A stretch of 64,000 nucleotides of DNA, from positions 64,936,001 through 65,000,000 of the forward strand of contig CM043698.1 of the NCBI GenBank assembly GCA_023935145.1, read 5' to 3'. Made by a program: the position numbers and the translations under genes. Origin of the DNA: Bretschneidera sinensis. Taxonomy: Eukaryota > Streptophyta > Magnoliopsida > Brassicales > Akaniaceae. Position 1 is the first letter of the stretch; every line of letters starts with the position of its first letter. Shown here in pieces: positions 22,801 through 35,100 of the stretch. The notes beneath the pieces are model-generated. The model saw nothing but the letters and a program-made list of their open reading frames with translations, was not told the DNA's origin and did not search any database.

Positions 22801-25800
22801 TCCAGGCATACAAAGGACACTTGCTGGAAGTTACATGGAAAATCACCCAGCCGAGATTGGAATTGTAAAGAATGACATGATAGGAACTCAAACCAATCAC
22901 ATCTTGCAGAAGTTCAGAACTCTCATGGAAAAACTCAGGTGGCAGATGAGTTTAAGTTTGAAAAGATAGAGAAATTACGCAGCTTGTTGGGCTCTTTGGC
23001 AGAAGAAAAGGCAGCTAGGACTTGCTCCTTGGTACAGGCAGGTAAGTCGTCTAATTCTAAAGGATTTAATGTCCCAGATAAGTCTTTTTCTAACTCTTAG
23101 GTCATTGACTCAGGAGCAACCGATCACATGACACACTCTACACGTCTTTTCAGTACCTATAATTTGTGTCCTGGTAATAGGAAGATACCTATAGCTGATG
23201 GTTCATATACTACTGTTGCTGGTATAGGGAATATCGAAATTCATCCTTCATTTGTGCTAAAAGATGTCTTACATGTCCCTAAGTTGTCTACAAACTTGTT
23301 ATCCATCCATAGGCTTACTAATGACTTGAATTGTAAAGTGGTTTTTTATCCTTCTTATTGTGTGTTTCAGGACTAGGATTCGGAGAAGATGATTGGGCGT
23401 TCTAGGAAAAAAGATGGCTTGTATCATCTCGAGGCCACCTGTAAACCAAGTAATTTCACGTTTGATTTACTAAGTTGTTGCTCACTGAGTCAACCACTGA
23501 TAAAGATAGGGTCTGGCATTATCATTATCGTTTTTGTCATTCTTCTTTTAGGACTTTACAAGTTATGTTTCCAGCTTTGTTTAAGGGGCTCGATATTCAA
23601 ACTTTTCACTATGATGTCTGTCAGTTTGCTAAGCACAAATGAGTTTCATTTCCAATTAGTAATAAAAGATGTTCAGAACCTTTTCATTTGATTCATAGTG
23701 ATATTTGGAGCCCTTTTAGAGTTCCTAATGCTTCTGGTGCAAAATGGTTTGTGTCTTTTATAGATGATTGTACTCGAGTTTCATGGGTATATCTTATAAA
23801 GCATAAATCTTACGTGAGTAGTGTGTTTCCAATTTTCCATGCAATGGTTCAAAATCAATTTGGTGTGAAAATAAAAAGATTTCATTCTGATAATGTCACT
23901 GATTATTTTAATCACACCTTATCACCATATTTTCTAAAGGACGGAATCATTCATGAGTCTTTATGTGTTTCCACACCCCAACAAAATGGGGTGTCAAAAA
24001 GGAAAAATGGACACATTATGGACACTACCCAAGCCCTATTGTTTCAGAATTCAATTCCAAAATCCTATTGGGGGGAGACAGTTCTTACTTCCATTTATCT
24101 CATAAACAGGTTGGTTACTCCAGTCATTGATTCTCAATCACCAATATCTCTTCTCACACAATTTTTTCCAAACTTTAATACTTCTAGTTCTATATCACCT
24201 AGAGTGTTTGGTTGCACCCCCTTTGTTCACATCCATAGCTCTCTCAGAAGTAAGTTAAGACCCTAGAGCCATTAAGTGCATTTTTGTTGGATATTCATCC
24301 ACACAGAAAAGTTATAAATGTTATCATCCACCTACACAAAAATTTTATGTGTCAGCTGATGTTACCTTTCATGAAACCAAGCGATTTTACACCAAACCTT
24401 ATCTTTAGGGAGAGAGTTTATTGGATGATAAGCTTGATGCTTCCTTAGACTTCAACCCTTTAGACCTACCAGCCTCAGTTCCTCCTGTCTCAACCTCTCC
24501 AACGTCAATTACTAAACCTGAAACAGTGTCAACTAGTCCTGAAACCAGCCCAGAAACCGAACCTAAACAGTCACAAAATAACCTAAACCCTGAGTCATTA
24601 AGTCAACATACAACTACAGGAATTTCAGGGCGTGATGCTACAAGGTTCTCACAGGTGTATTCAAGAAGAAACAAGTCATCATCTGTACCACAGCAAGCTC
24701 CATCATCGGCTCCTAATACTGGTACTAAGGTAACTCTTCCCTCTTCAGCTTTGCCTGTTGCTGTTAGGAAAAGAACTCGTGAATGTACCAAAAAACCCCT
24801 TTATCCTATCTCTAATTTTGTAAGCTTTGATAAGTTTTCACCATCTCAATTCCAACTATCTTATCCGAGGCATTATCTAATGAGAATTGGAGACAAGCTA
24901 TGCGGGTGGAAATGGAGGCTTAGGAAAAGAACAGGACATGGGAGATAGTTGATATGCCTAAGGGGAAGAAGCATGGGTCTTCAAAGTGAAGAATAGAGCT
25001 GATAGAACTCGTGAACGATACAAGGCAAGGTTAGTAGCTAAGGGTTATACTCAGACTTACGGAACTGATTATCAGGAGACCTTTGCACCTATGGCCAAGA
25101 TGAATACCGTAAGAGTATTGTTATCTCTAGCTGCAAACTTTGATTGGCCTCTTCAACAATTCGACGTGAAGAATGCATTTTTATACAGAGATCTAGAAGA
25201 GGAAATTTATATGAGAATACCACCAGGTTATGGCGGAGCATTAGGAGCTAACAAGGCTTGCAGATTAAGGAAAGCTCTTTATGGTTTGAAACAGTCTCCT
25301 AGGGCGTGGTTTGGGAGATTTGCAAAAGTGCGGTTGTAGTCAGAATACAAACAAAGTCAAGGTGATCATACTTTGTTTATTAAACATTCTCAAGATGGGA
25401 AGGTAACTGTTCTCCTTGTATACGTTGATGACATCATTATAACTAGTGATAATGAGACAGAAAGGGAGAGATTTAAGGTCTGTTTAGCCAAAGAGTTTGA
25501 GATTAAGGAGTTGGGAAGGTTGAAATATTTTCTAGGGATTGAGGTAGCACATTCACAGCAAGGTATATTCATTTCTCGGAAAAAATATGTGACAGATTTG
25601 TTGGAAAAAAAAAGGAAAACTAGGATGTAAACCAGCAGTTGTTCCTATTGATCCAAATCAGAAACATGGTGTGGCACCTGAGGATATTGCAGTGGATCGA
25701 GAAATGTACCAGAGACTAGTTGGGAAGTTGATTTACCTCTCACACACAAGGCCAGATATAGCTTATGTTGTTAGTATGGTCAGTCAGTTTATGCACTCAC

Positions 25801-28800
25801 CAAGATAAGTTCATTTGCGGGCTGCACACCAGATTTTACATTACTTGAAAGGAAGTCCAGGCAGAGGTGTTTTGTTTAAAAGGAACTCAGGTTTGGTCTT
25901 GGAAGCATACACAGATGCTGACTATGCTGAATCAGTAGTGAACAGAAGGTCAACATCTGGCTATTGTACTTTCATTGGAGGAAATTTGGTGACATGGAGA
26001 AGTAAGAAGCAAAGTGTGGTAGCAAGATCAAGTGCAGAAGCAGAGTTTAGAACAATGGCATTAGGCATTTGTGAGCAACTTTGGTTGAAGATTATTCTGG
26101 ATGATTTGAAGATCAAGAGGAGTGGACCAACGTGACTTTATTGTGATAACAAGTCAGCTATCAGTATTGCACATAATCCTGTGCAGCATGAAAGAACAGA
26201 GCATATTGAAGTTGATAGGAATTTTATTAAAGAAAAGTTGGATAGTGGACTGGTTTGTACTCCTTATGTCCCGACTACAGAACAATTGGATGATATACTA
26301 ACTAAAGAGCTAAGCAGCAAGGTCTTTCATTGAATAATTTCCAAGATGGGAATGCAGAATACTTATTCACCAGCTTGAGGGGGAGTGTTGGGATTGTTAG
26401 AGATATTCTTGGATGTAATTAGGAGAATAAGTCAAAGGGTTTTCTTTATAAATATTTTTTGTAAAATATATGGTTGTCTACTTTCTAGGATCTACAGTTA
26501 GGGTATTCCTACTTTCTAGGATCTATAACTTCTTGACCATGTGTATTTAGACCCTATGGGGCTGTATCATATTAAGGGAATTAAAAAGATATTCGTTCAC
26601 AAAAGTTAAAAGTACATTTGCATGAAGCCTCTAAAGCGAGAGGAATGAGATTTGCATCAACCATCAGTACAGGAGCAGAACGTATATTGCATTTGAATTG
26701 CTCGATCCACTCAGCTGTGAGAAATTTTTCCTGAGTAAAGTCATCATAAAACCACTTAAGATCCTGAAGGTACCATCTGTAAGATTGTATAACTTGGCAA
26801 CTAAATCTAATCGCATATGACAAGAATTGAACCAGCAGATACTTACTATTGAATCCACACTTGCAACACCAGCTGCAACCTCTCCGTTGATGTCAATTAT
26901 ATTGCATACAACAGCAGTATCGATATCTTGATGCCTCTGAATGCCTACCCAAAACTAATGTTATGTAAGAATATACCAGCACATTCTCTAAAGACATAAT
27001 TTCAATCATCCCATAGGAGAAACTCCACCAAATTATTTCATGAAAACTTCTATCTAAATATTTAAATGAGACTTGCAATGTTACCCTCACAAGTGCTTCT
27101 TGATATTTCAATTAACTTCATAAACTTCTTTGCATCACTATGAATTGTCCCAATAAAAGAGTGCTATGAAGAAAATATTTGAATGTTTTTCAAAGTTTAT
27201 CAACAGCTTCAACTTACTGACTCATACAAATTAACAGATTGAAATTTAAACCATGAATCAATTTCATAGCCAAAACCAACTTTCAAATTAGTAAAAACTT
27301 TGCCAATGTTACCAAAATACCTGCATGAAAAATTCTCAAGGAGTAGATAATGGATTACATCCAACATTGATCCGAGACTAAATATGTCATACTAGGGTGC
27401 TAAGTCTTTAATCACAAAGAAAACAGATTCTAGCAAGGAGGGTACTCATCCTGACTATCTACAAACTGATTAGTGTTCTAAAGTTTTGCATCTTAAAAGA
27501 AGTTGGAAGCTATTGGTCTCAATTTTTTTTAAAAATAAAAAAGTAGACTAAAACGGCATAAATGCAATTCAGTGCTATGCACAAAGTAACAATCATGGCA
27601 GATGAAGAACTAAAGTCTGTGAACATGAAATGTCTGACCTCCTGTAGATAGTCCAGCAGATTTCCAGTGCTCCAACAACAAATTCCCTAGTTGAAGGCGA
27701 AAATGTCAGTTTCAGAAGAAGCTACTTCGGCTACTAGTGATAAGGTATCAATATATGATAACTAGATGCCTCTGAATCCAATACCCCAAGATTATAATCA
27801 AAACTCAGATCTTTATTGAATATTTTCATTAAATCTTACATAAAACTTATCTATGGCTATACATATTGATTATTTTCATTCATGCGGAATGCTTGTATGA
27901 ACAAATAAAAGTAAGTGGCCTTTACATGCATAGAATTGTGCCTGTACTTAAGTCAGATAACAATTGAATCATTCGAATTTAATACATAATCAAGGAATGA
28001 GTTAAATTCATAATCAAGGAATGAGTTAAATTCACAAAAAGGCCTACCAGCTGTGAATTTGGATTAAGCCAGGGACAAATTGTCCTAGCTTCCAAGACAT
28101 CTAATTTTAATTTTTGGATTGCACACCATATTCATTCTCACATATTTATCAAATTTTGATTTATTAAGACATTGTTAAGTGTTTCATCATTCATGCAATT
28201 ATGCCTGTGGGTGTGCAATAAAAGTCAATCTAGTTTTAAACCACTTGCCTCCTATGGATGTGATATACCCAGACCAAAAAAATTAAAATTAGATTAAATG
28301 AAAATAGAACCCCCCCCCCCCCCCCCCCCAAATTTTATACTAATATATGGAACTCTTGGGCAAAATCCTAAAGTATAGGAAGCCCTAATTCTCATTCTGT
28401 AAACCTACCGAATAATTATTTGGAGAACAAACTCTAGAGAAAAAGAGAAAGAGCAAAAACTCTTTGGAATCCCATAATCAAGGTGAGATTTCTCTGAAAC
28501 ATATGATTTTGAATAAATTTCTTATAACTTCATGCATATTTTCATAATCATATGAGCATACAAAATCCTAAGTTTTACATCACTAGCAACTGTCACTGGC
28601 GAATTTCAGGCGACTTACTTGGTATGGATGGAAACCAACAGACCAAGAATCAAGTCAATCAAAGTTTTTGTTGAAGAGATTTGAGTGGTCAAAGTTTGGA
28701 ATTTTGGGTCAAAACTGTGTTGAGTCCCAACTTTGCCATCTAAGCTTTAATTTGAATCAAGAATCACATGATCCTCATGTCTGGATTGAGAGTTATGAGC

Positions 28801-31305
28801 GGTCAAAGTATGCCACTAGAACATATGTAATCTGAAAAAATCGGGGGAAAAAATAAAAGAAAATAATTAATTAATTTTTTTTAATAAAAAAAAAAAAACT
28901 AAGGTTGCAGCCACACCCACTTGTGCAAGGAATAATGTTTGAGAGAGTATGTTTCACCCCCAAGGCCAAATTATCTATTTTTTGGTATGTCGTACAATTC
29001 CGGATTTCTTATTTTGCTGTAAAAGTTCACAACTTTTGGAGCTATAGAATAATTACTCTAAATTTTATTATTAATCCGTAAAGTACAAAAAGCTACTCTC
29101 CATGTGTGTAGCAGGATCTTGACTTCTGGACTCTACAAATTTCTAGAAATTATTTTCTACAGTATTCTTTCATTTCAAATAGGTGGTGCATGTCACTATG
29201 TTCATAATATTTTCTGTTTTAATTTTGGGTGTTAAATTCCACGTTGTAAAAGGATGAGAAATCATAAAAAGAAAAAAAAAATAGAGTCAGGGAGAGAGTG
29301 CCTAGATACTGACATGTTGTCTTGGGACACTAAAGTATCCAGGGAACACTCATAGCATCATGTGTGCACCCTTTAGAACCTGACTATGATTTTCTGTATG
29401 ATTATGAAAGTCTTTTTTTTTGTTGTTGTGTTTTTTGCCCCAGAATCCCTTTGAATGCAAATTATGAATTCTGAGACATTTTCTGAAATCTTTTGTTAAT
29501 CATTGGCTACTTGACAAATCTGGGTCAAAGCATGCTATTATTCTGTTATAAGTGAGTTCTTCCTGAACTAGAGCTGGTATTATCTATAATTACATAATTC
29601 TAATTTCTCAAACTTGACAGCAAAATAGGAAATCCATAATCGTACAACATACCAAAAAATCAGCCAATTGGCCTTGGGGGTGAGCCATACTCTCTCAAAC
29701 ATTATTTTGCGCGAGTAGGCATGGCTCCACCCTTGGTTTTGTCAAATAATTATCAATTTTCTTTTATTTTCCCCATATTACATTTGTTCGAGTGGCCTAC
29801 TTTAACCGCTCATAACTCCTAATTCAGACGTGAGATTCATGCGATTCTTGATTCAAATTAAAGCTTAAACATCAAACTAAAGAAAGCATCTATGACTCGA
29901 CATAATCAGTCACCAGACAGTTGTTTTCCGGCGGTCCAAAATTGGGTACTCAACACTGTTTTGACCTGAAATTCCAAACTTTGACCACTCATATATCTTC
30001 AATCAAAACTCTCATTGATTTGATTCTTGATTTTCTGGAAAGCTCTCAAAGAGAGCTTTTCCACCCATACCAAATAAGTCCCTGGAAATTCACCGACAGT
30101 GGCAGGCAATGTAAAACTTAGGGGTTTATATGCATATATGATTATGCAAATATGCATGAAATTATAAGAAAATTTATTCAAAATCATATGTTTCAGAGAA
30201 ACCTTACCTTGATTATGGGATTCCAAAGAGTTCTTGCCCTTTCTCTCTTTCTTTTATTTTTCTTTTAAGCTTGTTCTCCAAATAATTTTCAGTAGGTTTA
30301 CAGAGAATGAGAATTAGGGCTTCCTACATTTAGGATTTTGCCAGTCCCCAACCATCTATCTTTTACTCCAGTAATAAACCCTTTACGGGATCCCATACTA
30401 TAAGATAACATTTATGGGGGGTGTATTTTCATTTAATCTATTTTTATTTTTTATTTTTTTGGTCTGGGTATCACAATGGAAGTCAAATTGTCCATGCTAC
30501 TATAAAATGAAAAAGGTGGGTGGACAAAAAATGGGGAAAGAGAAGGAATACCTGCCATGTCAAGTCCCACAGCACTAATCATATAAGGCTTTGTTCCAAG
30601 CTTTGACATGCACTCCGCAACATTCCTTGCTACACCTCCTAGCACGTAATGGACCTAAATAGAATAATTTCCTAATAATAAGAACCATATAGGAGATTTC
30701 TAAAGTACTGCAGTTCCATTTAGTAGCTGTTGCACATTTTTCCACCGAGAGAAGATACAGAATCCATAACCACTTTTGTAATTACAACAAAAGCATTACT
30801 TCAATCAATTGACCATGATACCAAAAAAATTCAAAGTATCATTTTTTTGTTCATGTTGTTTAGCAGAACTATACAATTACTCTATAAATTCAAATCGAAT
30901 GCAATAATTACTCACGTGAGTTTTGCTTTGTTTGCCATAAATGAAAGGAACGGCACCACAAAGGGTCGTTCGTCAAATCCAAACAGTTACACAACACTCA
31001 ACTTTCAGTCTTTCACCAGTTTATAAGCTCTACAAAGTAAAATCCTATTGACCCAAAAGAAACGAAATATATCTTGCTTCAGTTATTCATCAATATCTGA
31101 ATTACCCAAAATATAAAAAGAAACAAGCAATGGCAATCACAAATAAAAGAAAAGGGAAGTGAGAGAATATGCAAACCTTGCCAGGAGTAGTGGTTCTGGG
31201 ATTTGCAGGTCCTGAAGGGGTGGCATGAATATCCAACACCATGCCGCCTATGATCACAGGCTCTGCCTCCACATCTTTCATTTGCTTCTCGATACTGCTC
31301 CCCAT
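19809..31305 (-). CDS. PUKI: Pseudouridine kinase (PfkB carbohydrate kinase family)
   Basis: Eight exons give a 1200-nt frame (399 aa): 31177-31305, 30552-30654, 27639-27686, 26847-26944, 26616-26730, 21662-21744, 20591-21155 and 19809-19867. All junctions are GT/AG and keep phase. The protein has the PfkB start ([12 protein letters not shown], residues 17-28), the Gly-rich sugar-site motif GGVARNVA (49-56) and the catalytic GAGD (330-333, Asp as base). This family member phosphorylates pseudouridine to pseudouridine 5'-phosphate as the first step of its breakdown, acting with a glycosylase in peroxisomes. The last exon ends HQSML, and SML is a PTS1-type targeting tripeptide, which agrees with that location. 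Length and order are normal for the family (Arabidopsis At1g49350, recalled). Introns are bloated by a copia element and a long-inverted-repeat element, but no disabling change was seen. The start ATG at 31305 is the first in frame. Confidence 0.92.
19942..20147. repeat. 103-bp perfect tandem duplication in the last kinase intron
   Basis: Two identical adjacent copies, 19942-20044 and 20045-20147, starting TATCAAGCCC and ending TCCAAAAC. Identity points to a recent event or an assembly duplication. Confidence 0.9.
21834..22044 (+). repeat. 5' LTR of copia element
   Basis: Starts TGTTGGGATT and ends CATTCACA. An internal direct repeat of CTACTTTCTAGGATCTATA occurs twice within the LTR. It matches 26386-26601 with small indels near the start. 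Confidence 0.93.
22218..26333 (+). pseudogene. Copia Gag-Pol polyprotein remnant
   Basis: Recognisable blocks in order: Gag (22218-22640, with [16 protein letters not shown] text); protease around 23102 (IDSGATDHM, active-site DSG); integrase 23690-24270 ([29 protein letters not shown]); RT 24986-25800 ([34 protein letters not shown]); and RNase H 25815-26330 ([35 protein letters not shown]). At least six breaks (for example near 22640, 23095, 23375, 24263, 24945, 25338 and 25628) split it. The integrase also carries SKRKN where the third catalytic residue (Glu, normally ERKN) is expected. It is therefore dead by several independent changes. Confidence 0.9.
26386..26601 (+). repeat. 3' LTR of copia element
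   Basis: Starts TGTTGGGATT and ends CGTTCACA, followed by the target duplication AAAGT. Directly preceded by the polypurine tract TTGAGGGGGAG. Confidence 0.93.
28261..30473. mobile_element. 2.2-kb long-inverted-repeat element (MULE- or foldback-like) in a kinase intron
   Basis: The ends TGATATACCCAGACC and GGTCTGGGTATCA are inverted copies. The inverted similarity continues for roughly 800 bases each side (about 28261-29080 against 29575-30473), leaving a spacer of about 500 bases. The flanking 9-mers CTATGGATG (28252-28260) and CAATGGAAG (30474-30482) agree at seven of nine positions, consistent with an aged 9-bp duplication of the Mutator type. No transposase reading frame was found. It sits in the intron between kinase exons 2 and 3. 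Confidence 0.75.
28310..28329. repeat. Poly-C run of 20
   Basis: Uninterrupted C20 inside the left inverted-repeat arm. The other arm has only a run of six G at the matching place, so the run expanded after insertion or is a sequencing artefact. Confidence 0.9.
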
Positions 31306-32160
31306 TTTAGCTCTCTTTCCAGTTTACACTTTCCTTGAATCTCCTAAGTTTTTTATGTGTTAGATTTTGTCCAAGGAACACTGATGTAATGTTGACTCTA
31401 TTCAGAGACTGGTGTTTTGTTTTCCGGATCTTTTCTTTCTTCTTCGTTTAAGCCGAGACAATACCCAATAATAACCCTGCTCGGTTTTAGGATTTGGTTC
31501 AAACGCATCTTAAATCACTAAAAACTTGAACATCGCTTAAAAATCCAATGAGCTCAGTTTAGAAAAGTACCTGGAGTCTGGACTAATAAGAGAAAAAGGA
31601 TGCTTGAAATATTGGGATATTCCTTTTGGGCTCCTCAAATACTCAAGACCCAGTAATACCCATAAATTGGGCTGAATTTGGGTATCTCTAGCTCGTATCA
31701 TGCAACACATATGCTTGGGGCCTTGTCTAAGCTTTATGTCGAAGGATTCGAATCTTCTTTAATTTGATTCCTTAAATCATGTCCATGGTTTAAAAATTAT
31801 ATCTAAACTTATGTCATATTATTTATTTTATTAAAGAAAAATTAAATTTTAATTGAGTTGAGTTAAGTAAAATAGATTTATTTCAAAAATCACTTAACAT
31901 TATTAGGTTAAAATTTAATTAGAATGTAAATAGGAAAGTTTCTTTTTTAACTGAAAAAAAATGTAAATAGGAAAGTTTCTTTTTTAACTGAAAAAAAAAA
32001 GTCGTAGCTTTGCTACAACGCATGCCAAGTACTGGTCATGTAGAGGGCGTAGACCGTAGAGGCAGTGACACTTCATATAAACTAGCAGATCAAAGTTCGA
32101 ACTTCTTCAACTTACAATCATTTCTCCCTCTCGTCTGAGATCTTTGTGCTGATTGATTTC
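31306..32160. promoter_or_regulatory. Shared divergent promoter region (kinase / HVA22k-like)
   Basis: 855 bases separate the two start codons, which face away from each other. The stretch must hold both 5' untranslated regions and both promoters. It contains a 37-bp tandem duplication at 31924-31997 (unit starting ATGTAAATAGG) and no recognisable gene. Confidence 0.7.
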
Positions 32161-35100
32161 ATGGCTTTTTCAAGCGAGGTCAACGATTCCTATCTCTCTC
32201 TCTCTCTCTCGATCTCGATCTCTCGATCTCTAAAAGTTTACTTTTAGTTTTTCTTTACAGTCCAATTAGGGTTTTAGTTTAAACATTTATTTTATTTTTA
32301 TTTAGAACACTACTCTGCAGTTTATCTGTTGCGATGGTTGGATACCTGGAGGGATTTTTGGATTATATATTAAAGTATCGAGTTTGCTTAAGCTTGGGCT
32401 CTTATGTTTTGACGGACAGTTTTTCTGTAGGAAAATTTCTATGGAAATAAACGGAGTTTTAGAAACCTGTGCAAGGCAAATACGCAAGAAAATGCATGTG
32501 TTTTGGTGATTGAAATGCAAGAAAAATGAGAAGTATTTAAAAAGGAATCATATGTGATTAATCATACAATTTTTTTAAAAAAATTATATTACTGTTGTTA
32601 TGATTTTTGTTTTCTTTTATCATAATATGAGTGCATACATCGGTTGCAGTTTTAATGCTTGTTAATTTGAATGTAATTTCAAGTTTTTAACTGATGTTGT
32701 TTAACCAGACTATGATATCAAGTGCAATGCCTAATCGAAATGAAACCAAAATTTAAATTTTGCTTATTATTATGGGAGAAGTAGGGGCATGATTTCCAGT
32801 TAATAAACAAAACATATAATGCCTCACAATTTAGATAACTGAGCATTCTTAATATTATGGCTGCTGCTTATGCTGGTAACATTGAATTGAACCATCATGC
32901 TCACTGCATGTTTGGTTGCCTTATAGCACATTGCTAGTGAGTAAAATATGTGCGTGTCATCTAATTGGTGGTGCTGATGCTTGCTGTCTCATCTCATGCA
33001 TATTTTTCTGCTCACTATATGCTTACGTTCAGTGATGCTAATCATTTTCAATTGTTGCAGGCTGGGTTGCGATTGCTTCTTTGTCCATTTGGCTCCAACA
33101 TTGTCGTCAGGACTGCATGGTAAGCCCTAAATTTTAAAACTGTATTTCTTTTAAGCATATAGATTCGATCGCTTTGGGAAACCTGTGAATATCATATCCT
33201 AGTCTATAAGATTGAATATGTGGTTATGGGTGCATCACTAATATGTGGTCTTTGCAGCTGTTCTGTGGGGACTGTTTTACCTGTTTACTCCACATTTAAA
33301 GCTATCGAGAAAAAAGACCGAAATGAACAACAAAAGTGGCTTCTCTATTGGGCAGGTCAGTATTGCTATTGGCACTTTTGCACTCTGTATTCCCACATTA
33401 TTCGTGGTGTCTTGCTCAAATAACAGAGACACAATTAGAATGCTTGTGGTTTATCATAAATTGATTGAAGATATAAACTTTTAACTTTATCCATAATGCA
33501 CTATGATGCTATATGCATTCCCTCTGGTGCTACTTTATGGTGGCAAATATAAGAAACATTACTAGTTAGAGTATGCATAGGTAGATTAGGCTCATCACAT
33601 TGCGAAACATGATCTTCGAAGTTTGATATGTTTCAAGGTGATTTACTTAGTCAACTTAGGTGATTAACTACTATCATTGTCAAGATTCAGTCTTTTCCGC
33701 TTATATTTCAAGAAACCAGATTGATGTAGATTTTTTTCTTTGGATAATTAAATGTAGATTATTTTTAATAGGCCATATATTCTAGTAAACATATTAGCAT
33801 ATAAATTATGCAATGAACCCTCATGTTTTATAATGTTGTCAGCACGTTTTGTGATGTTCAAATTACCAAAACGAAGACTTTGTAACTACAAAAAGGGGCT
33901 TTTTTCAATATGTGCAGCTCTCTGTGTGATCATGTGGGTGCAGATGATTGAGCATCTAGTTGGTTGGGTTTCCCAACTTCACCTAGTTGGGGCTGTTGCC
34001 TATAGCACATTGTCAAAATTAATCATTTTTATTGCGTTGTTTCATTCCTTGTTGACTTCATATTCATCCTTCTTACTACTTTCAGTTTATGGATCCTTCA
34101 GTGTTGCTGAAGTGTTTGCGGACAAAATCCTCTCGTGGTAAGGTTCTTTCCTCATGTGATCCATTTCTGTTTTTCAAAGTGAACCTGCAATTCTTTGATG
34201 TTCATTTTAACTTTTCAAAACAAATAACTTGGTATTCACAGGTACTGGTTATACTATATTTTACCATGTTTTCTTTTAATATCTTTTCTTATGAAGATCT
34301 ACTATGTTTCGGACACATCTTGTTTTAGCCTTTATTTTAATGCCAATCTGTAAGGAATGTATGCTCATAACTTTGCTTCTTTCATTATGCCTAGGATTTG
34401 GAGGTTGCATTAGTTCTGAAAAATGTGATAAGCAATTATGATTCTCTTATATTTTCGAATGAGGCTGGTTGGCTTGTAGCCATAGTTACAAGAAATACTA
34501 ATTATCTCTTAGTCTTATCCATATTTGATATAAACCAAAATGCTGATTAAGATAGATGGATCAGTGTCCTTTGTCTTTAGACTTGAAGAAATTTCTTGTT
34601 TCATGATATATGGGCCATAACCTGCAAAGAGAGGGAGTGTTCATAGCCTTAACTGGTGGACTGGAAGGTCGTTCCCTTCAAATGAGAATTGTGACCTAAT
34701 ATCTGTTTTCTACTTCTATAATCTCCATGAACATTAATAGGGTCAAGTCCTCCTCTTGTTTTAAGTGTCTACTTTAATTTGCAAGGGGACATTTATTATG
34801 AAAGTTTTCACTGCTGCAATCAGTTGAATTTTAGCAGACATGTCCTAATTTCTGGTTAACTTTTAGATGACTTGATTCCTTTTCCAAGGTTTGATTGTTA
34901 GGTTCTACTTTAGATTCCTAGTGCATGTGCAAAGTTGTATTCTTGATGCCTCACATATTTCTTCATATGCAGTCCAACCATATTTCTAGGTTTTAATGCT
35001 ATATGTATCTATGTAGCTATGTATTTATGTCTTTCATGTCATTTTGGTACCTAAGAAGCTCCTGTTGCCTTGTTTTTATCAGGTTTCCACTCTACTATCA

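Larger units (their letters stand above)
21829..26606 (+). mobile_element. Ty1/copia retrotransposon in a kinase intron
   Basis: This is a full-length structure. Target duplication AAAGT lies at 21829-21833 and 26602-26606. The LTRs are 211 bp (21834-22044) and 216 bp (26386-26601). The primer site TGGTATCAGAGC directly follows the 5' LTR and the polypurine tract TTGAGGGGGAG directly precedes the 3' LTR. The polyprotein order is Gag, protease, integrase, RT, RNase H, the copia order. The element is on the plus strand, opposite to the host gene, and its right end lies only nine bases inside the intron from the splice donor at 26615. Stops and frameshifts throughout the polyprotein mean it is not autonomous now. 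Confidence 0.93.
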
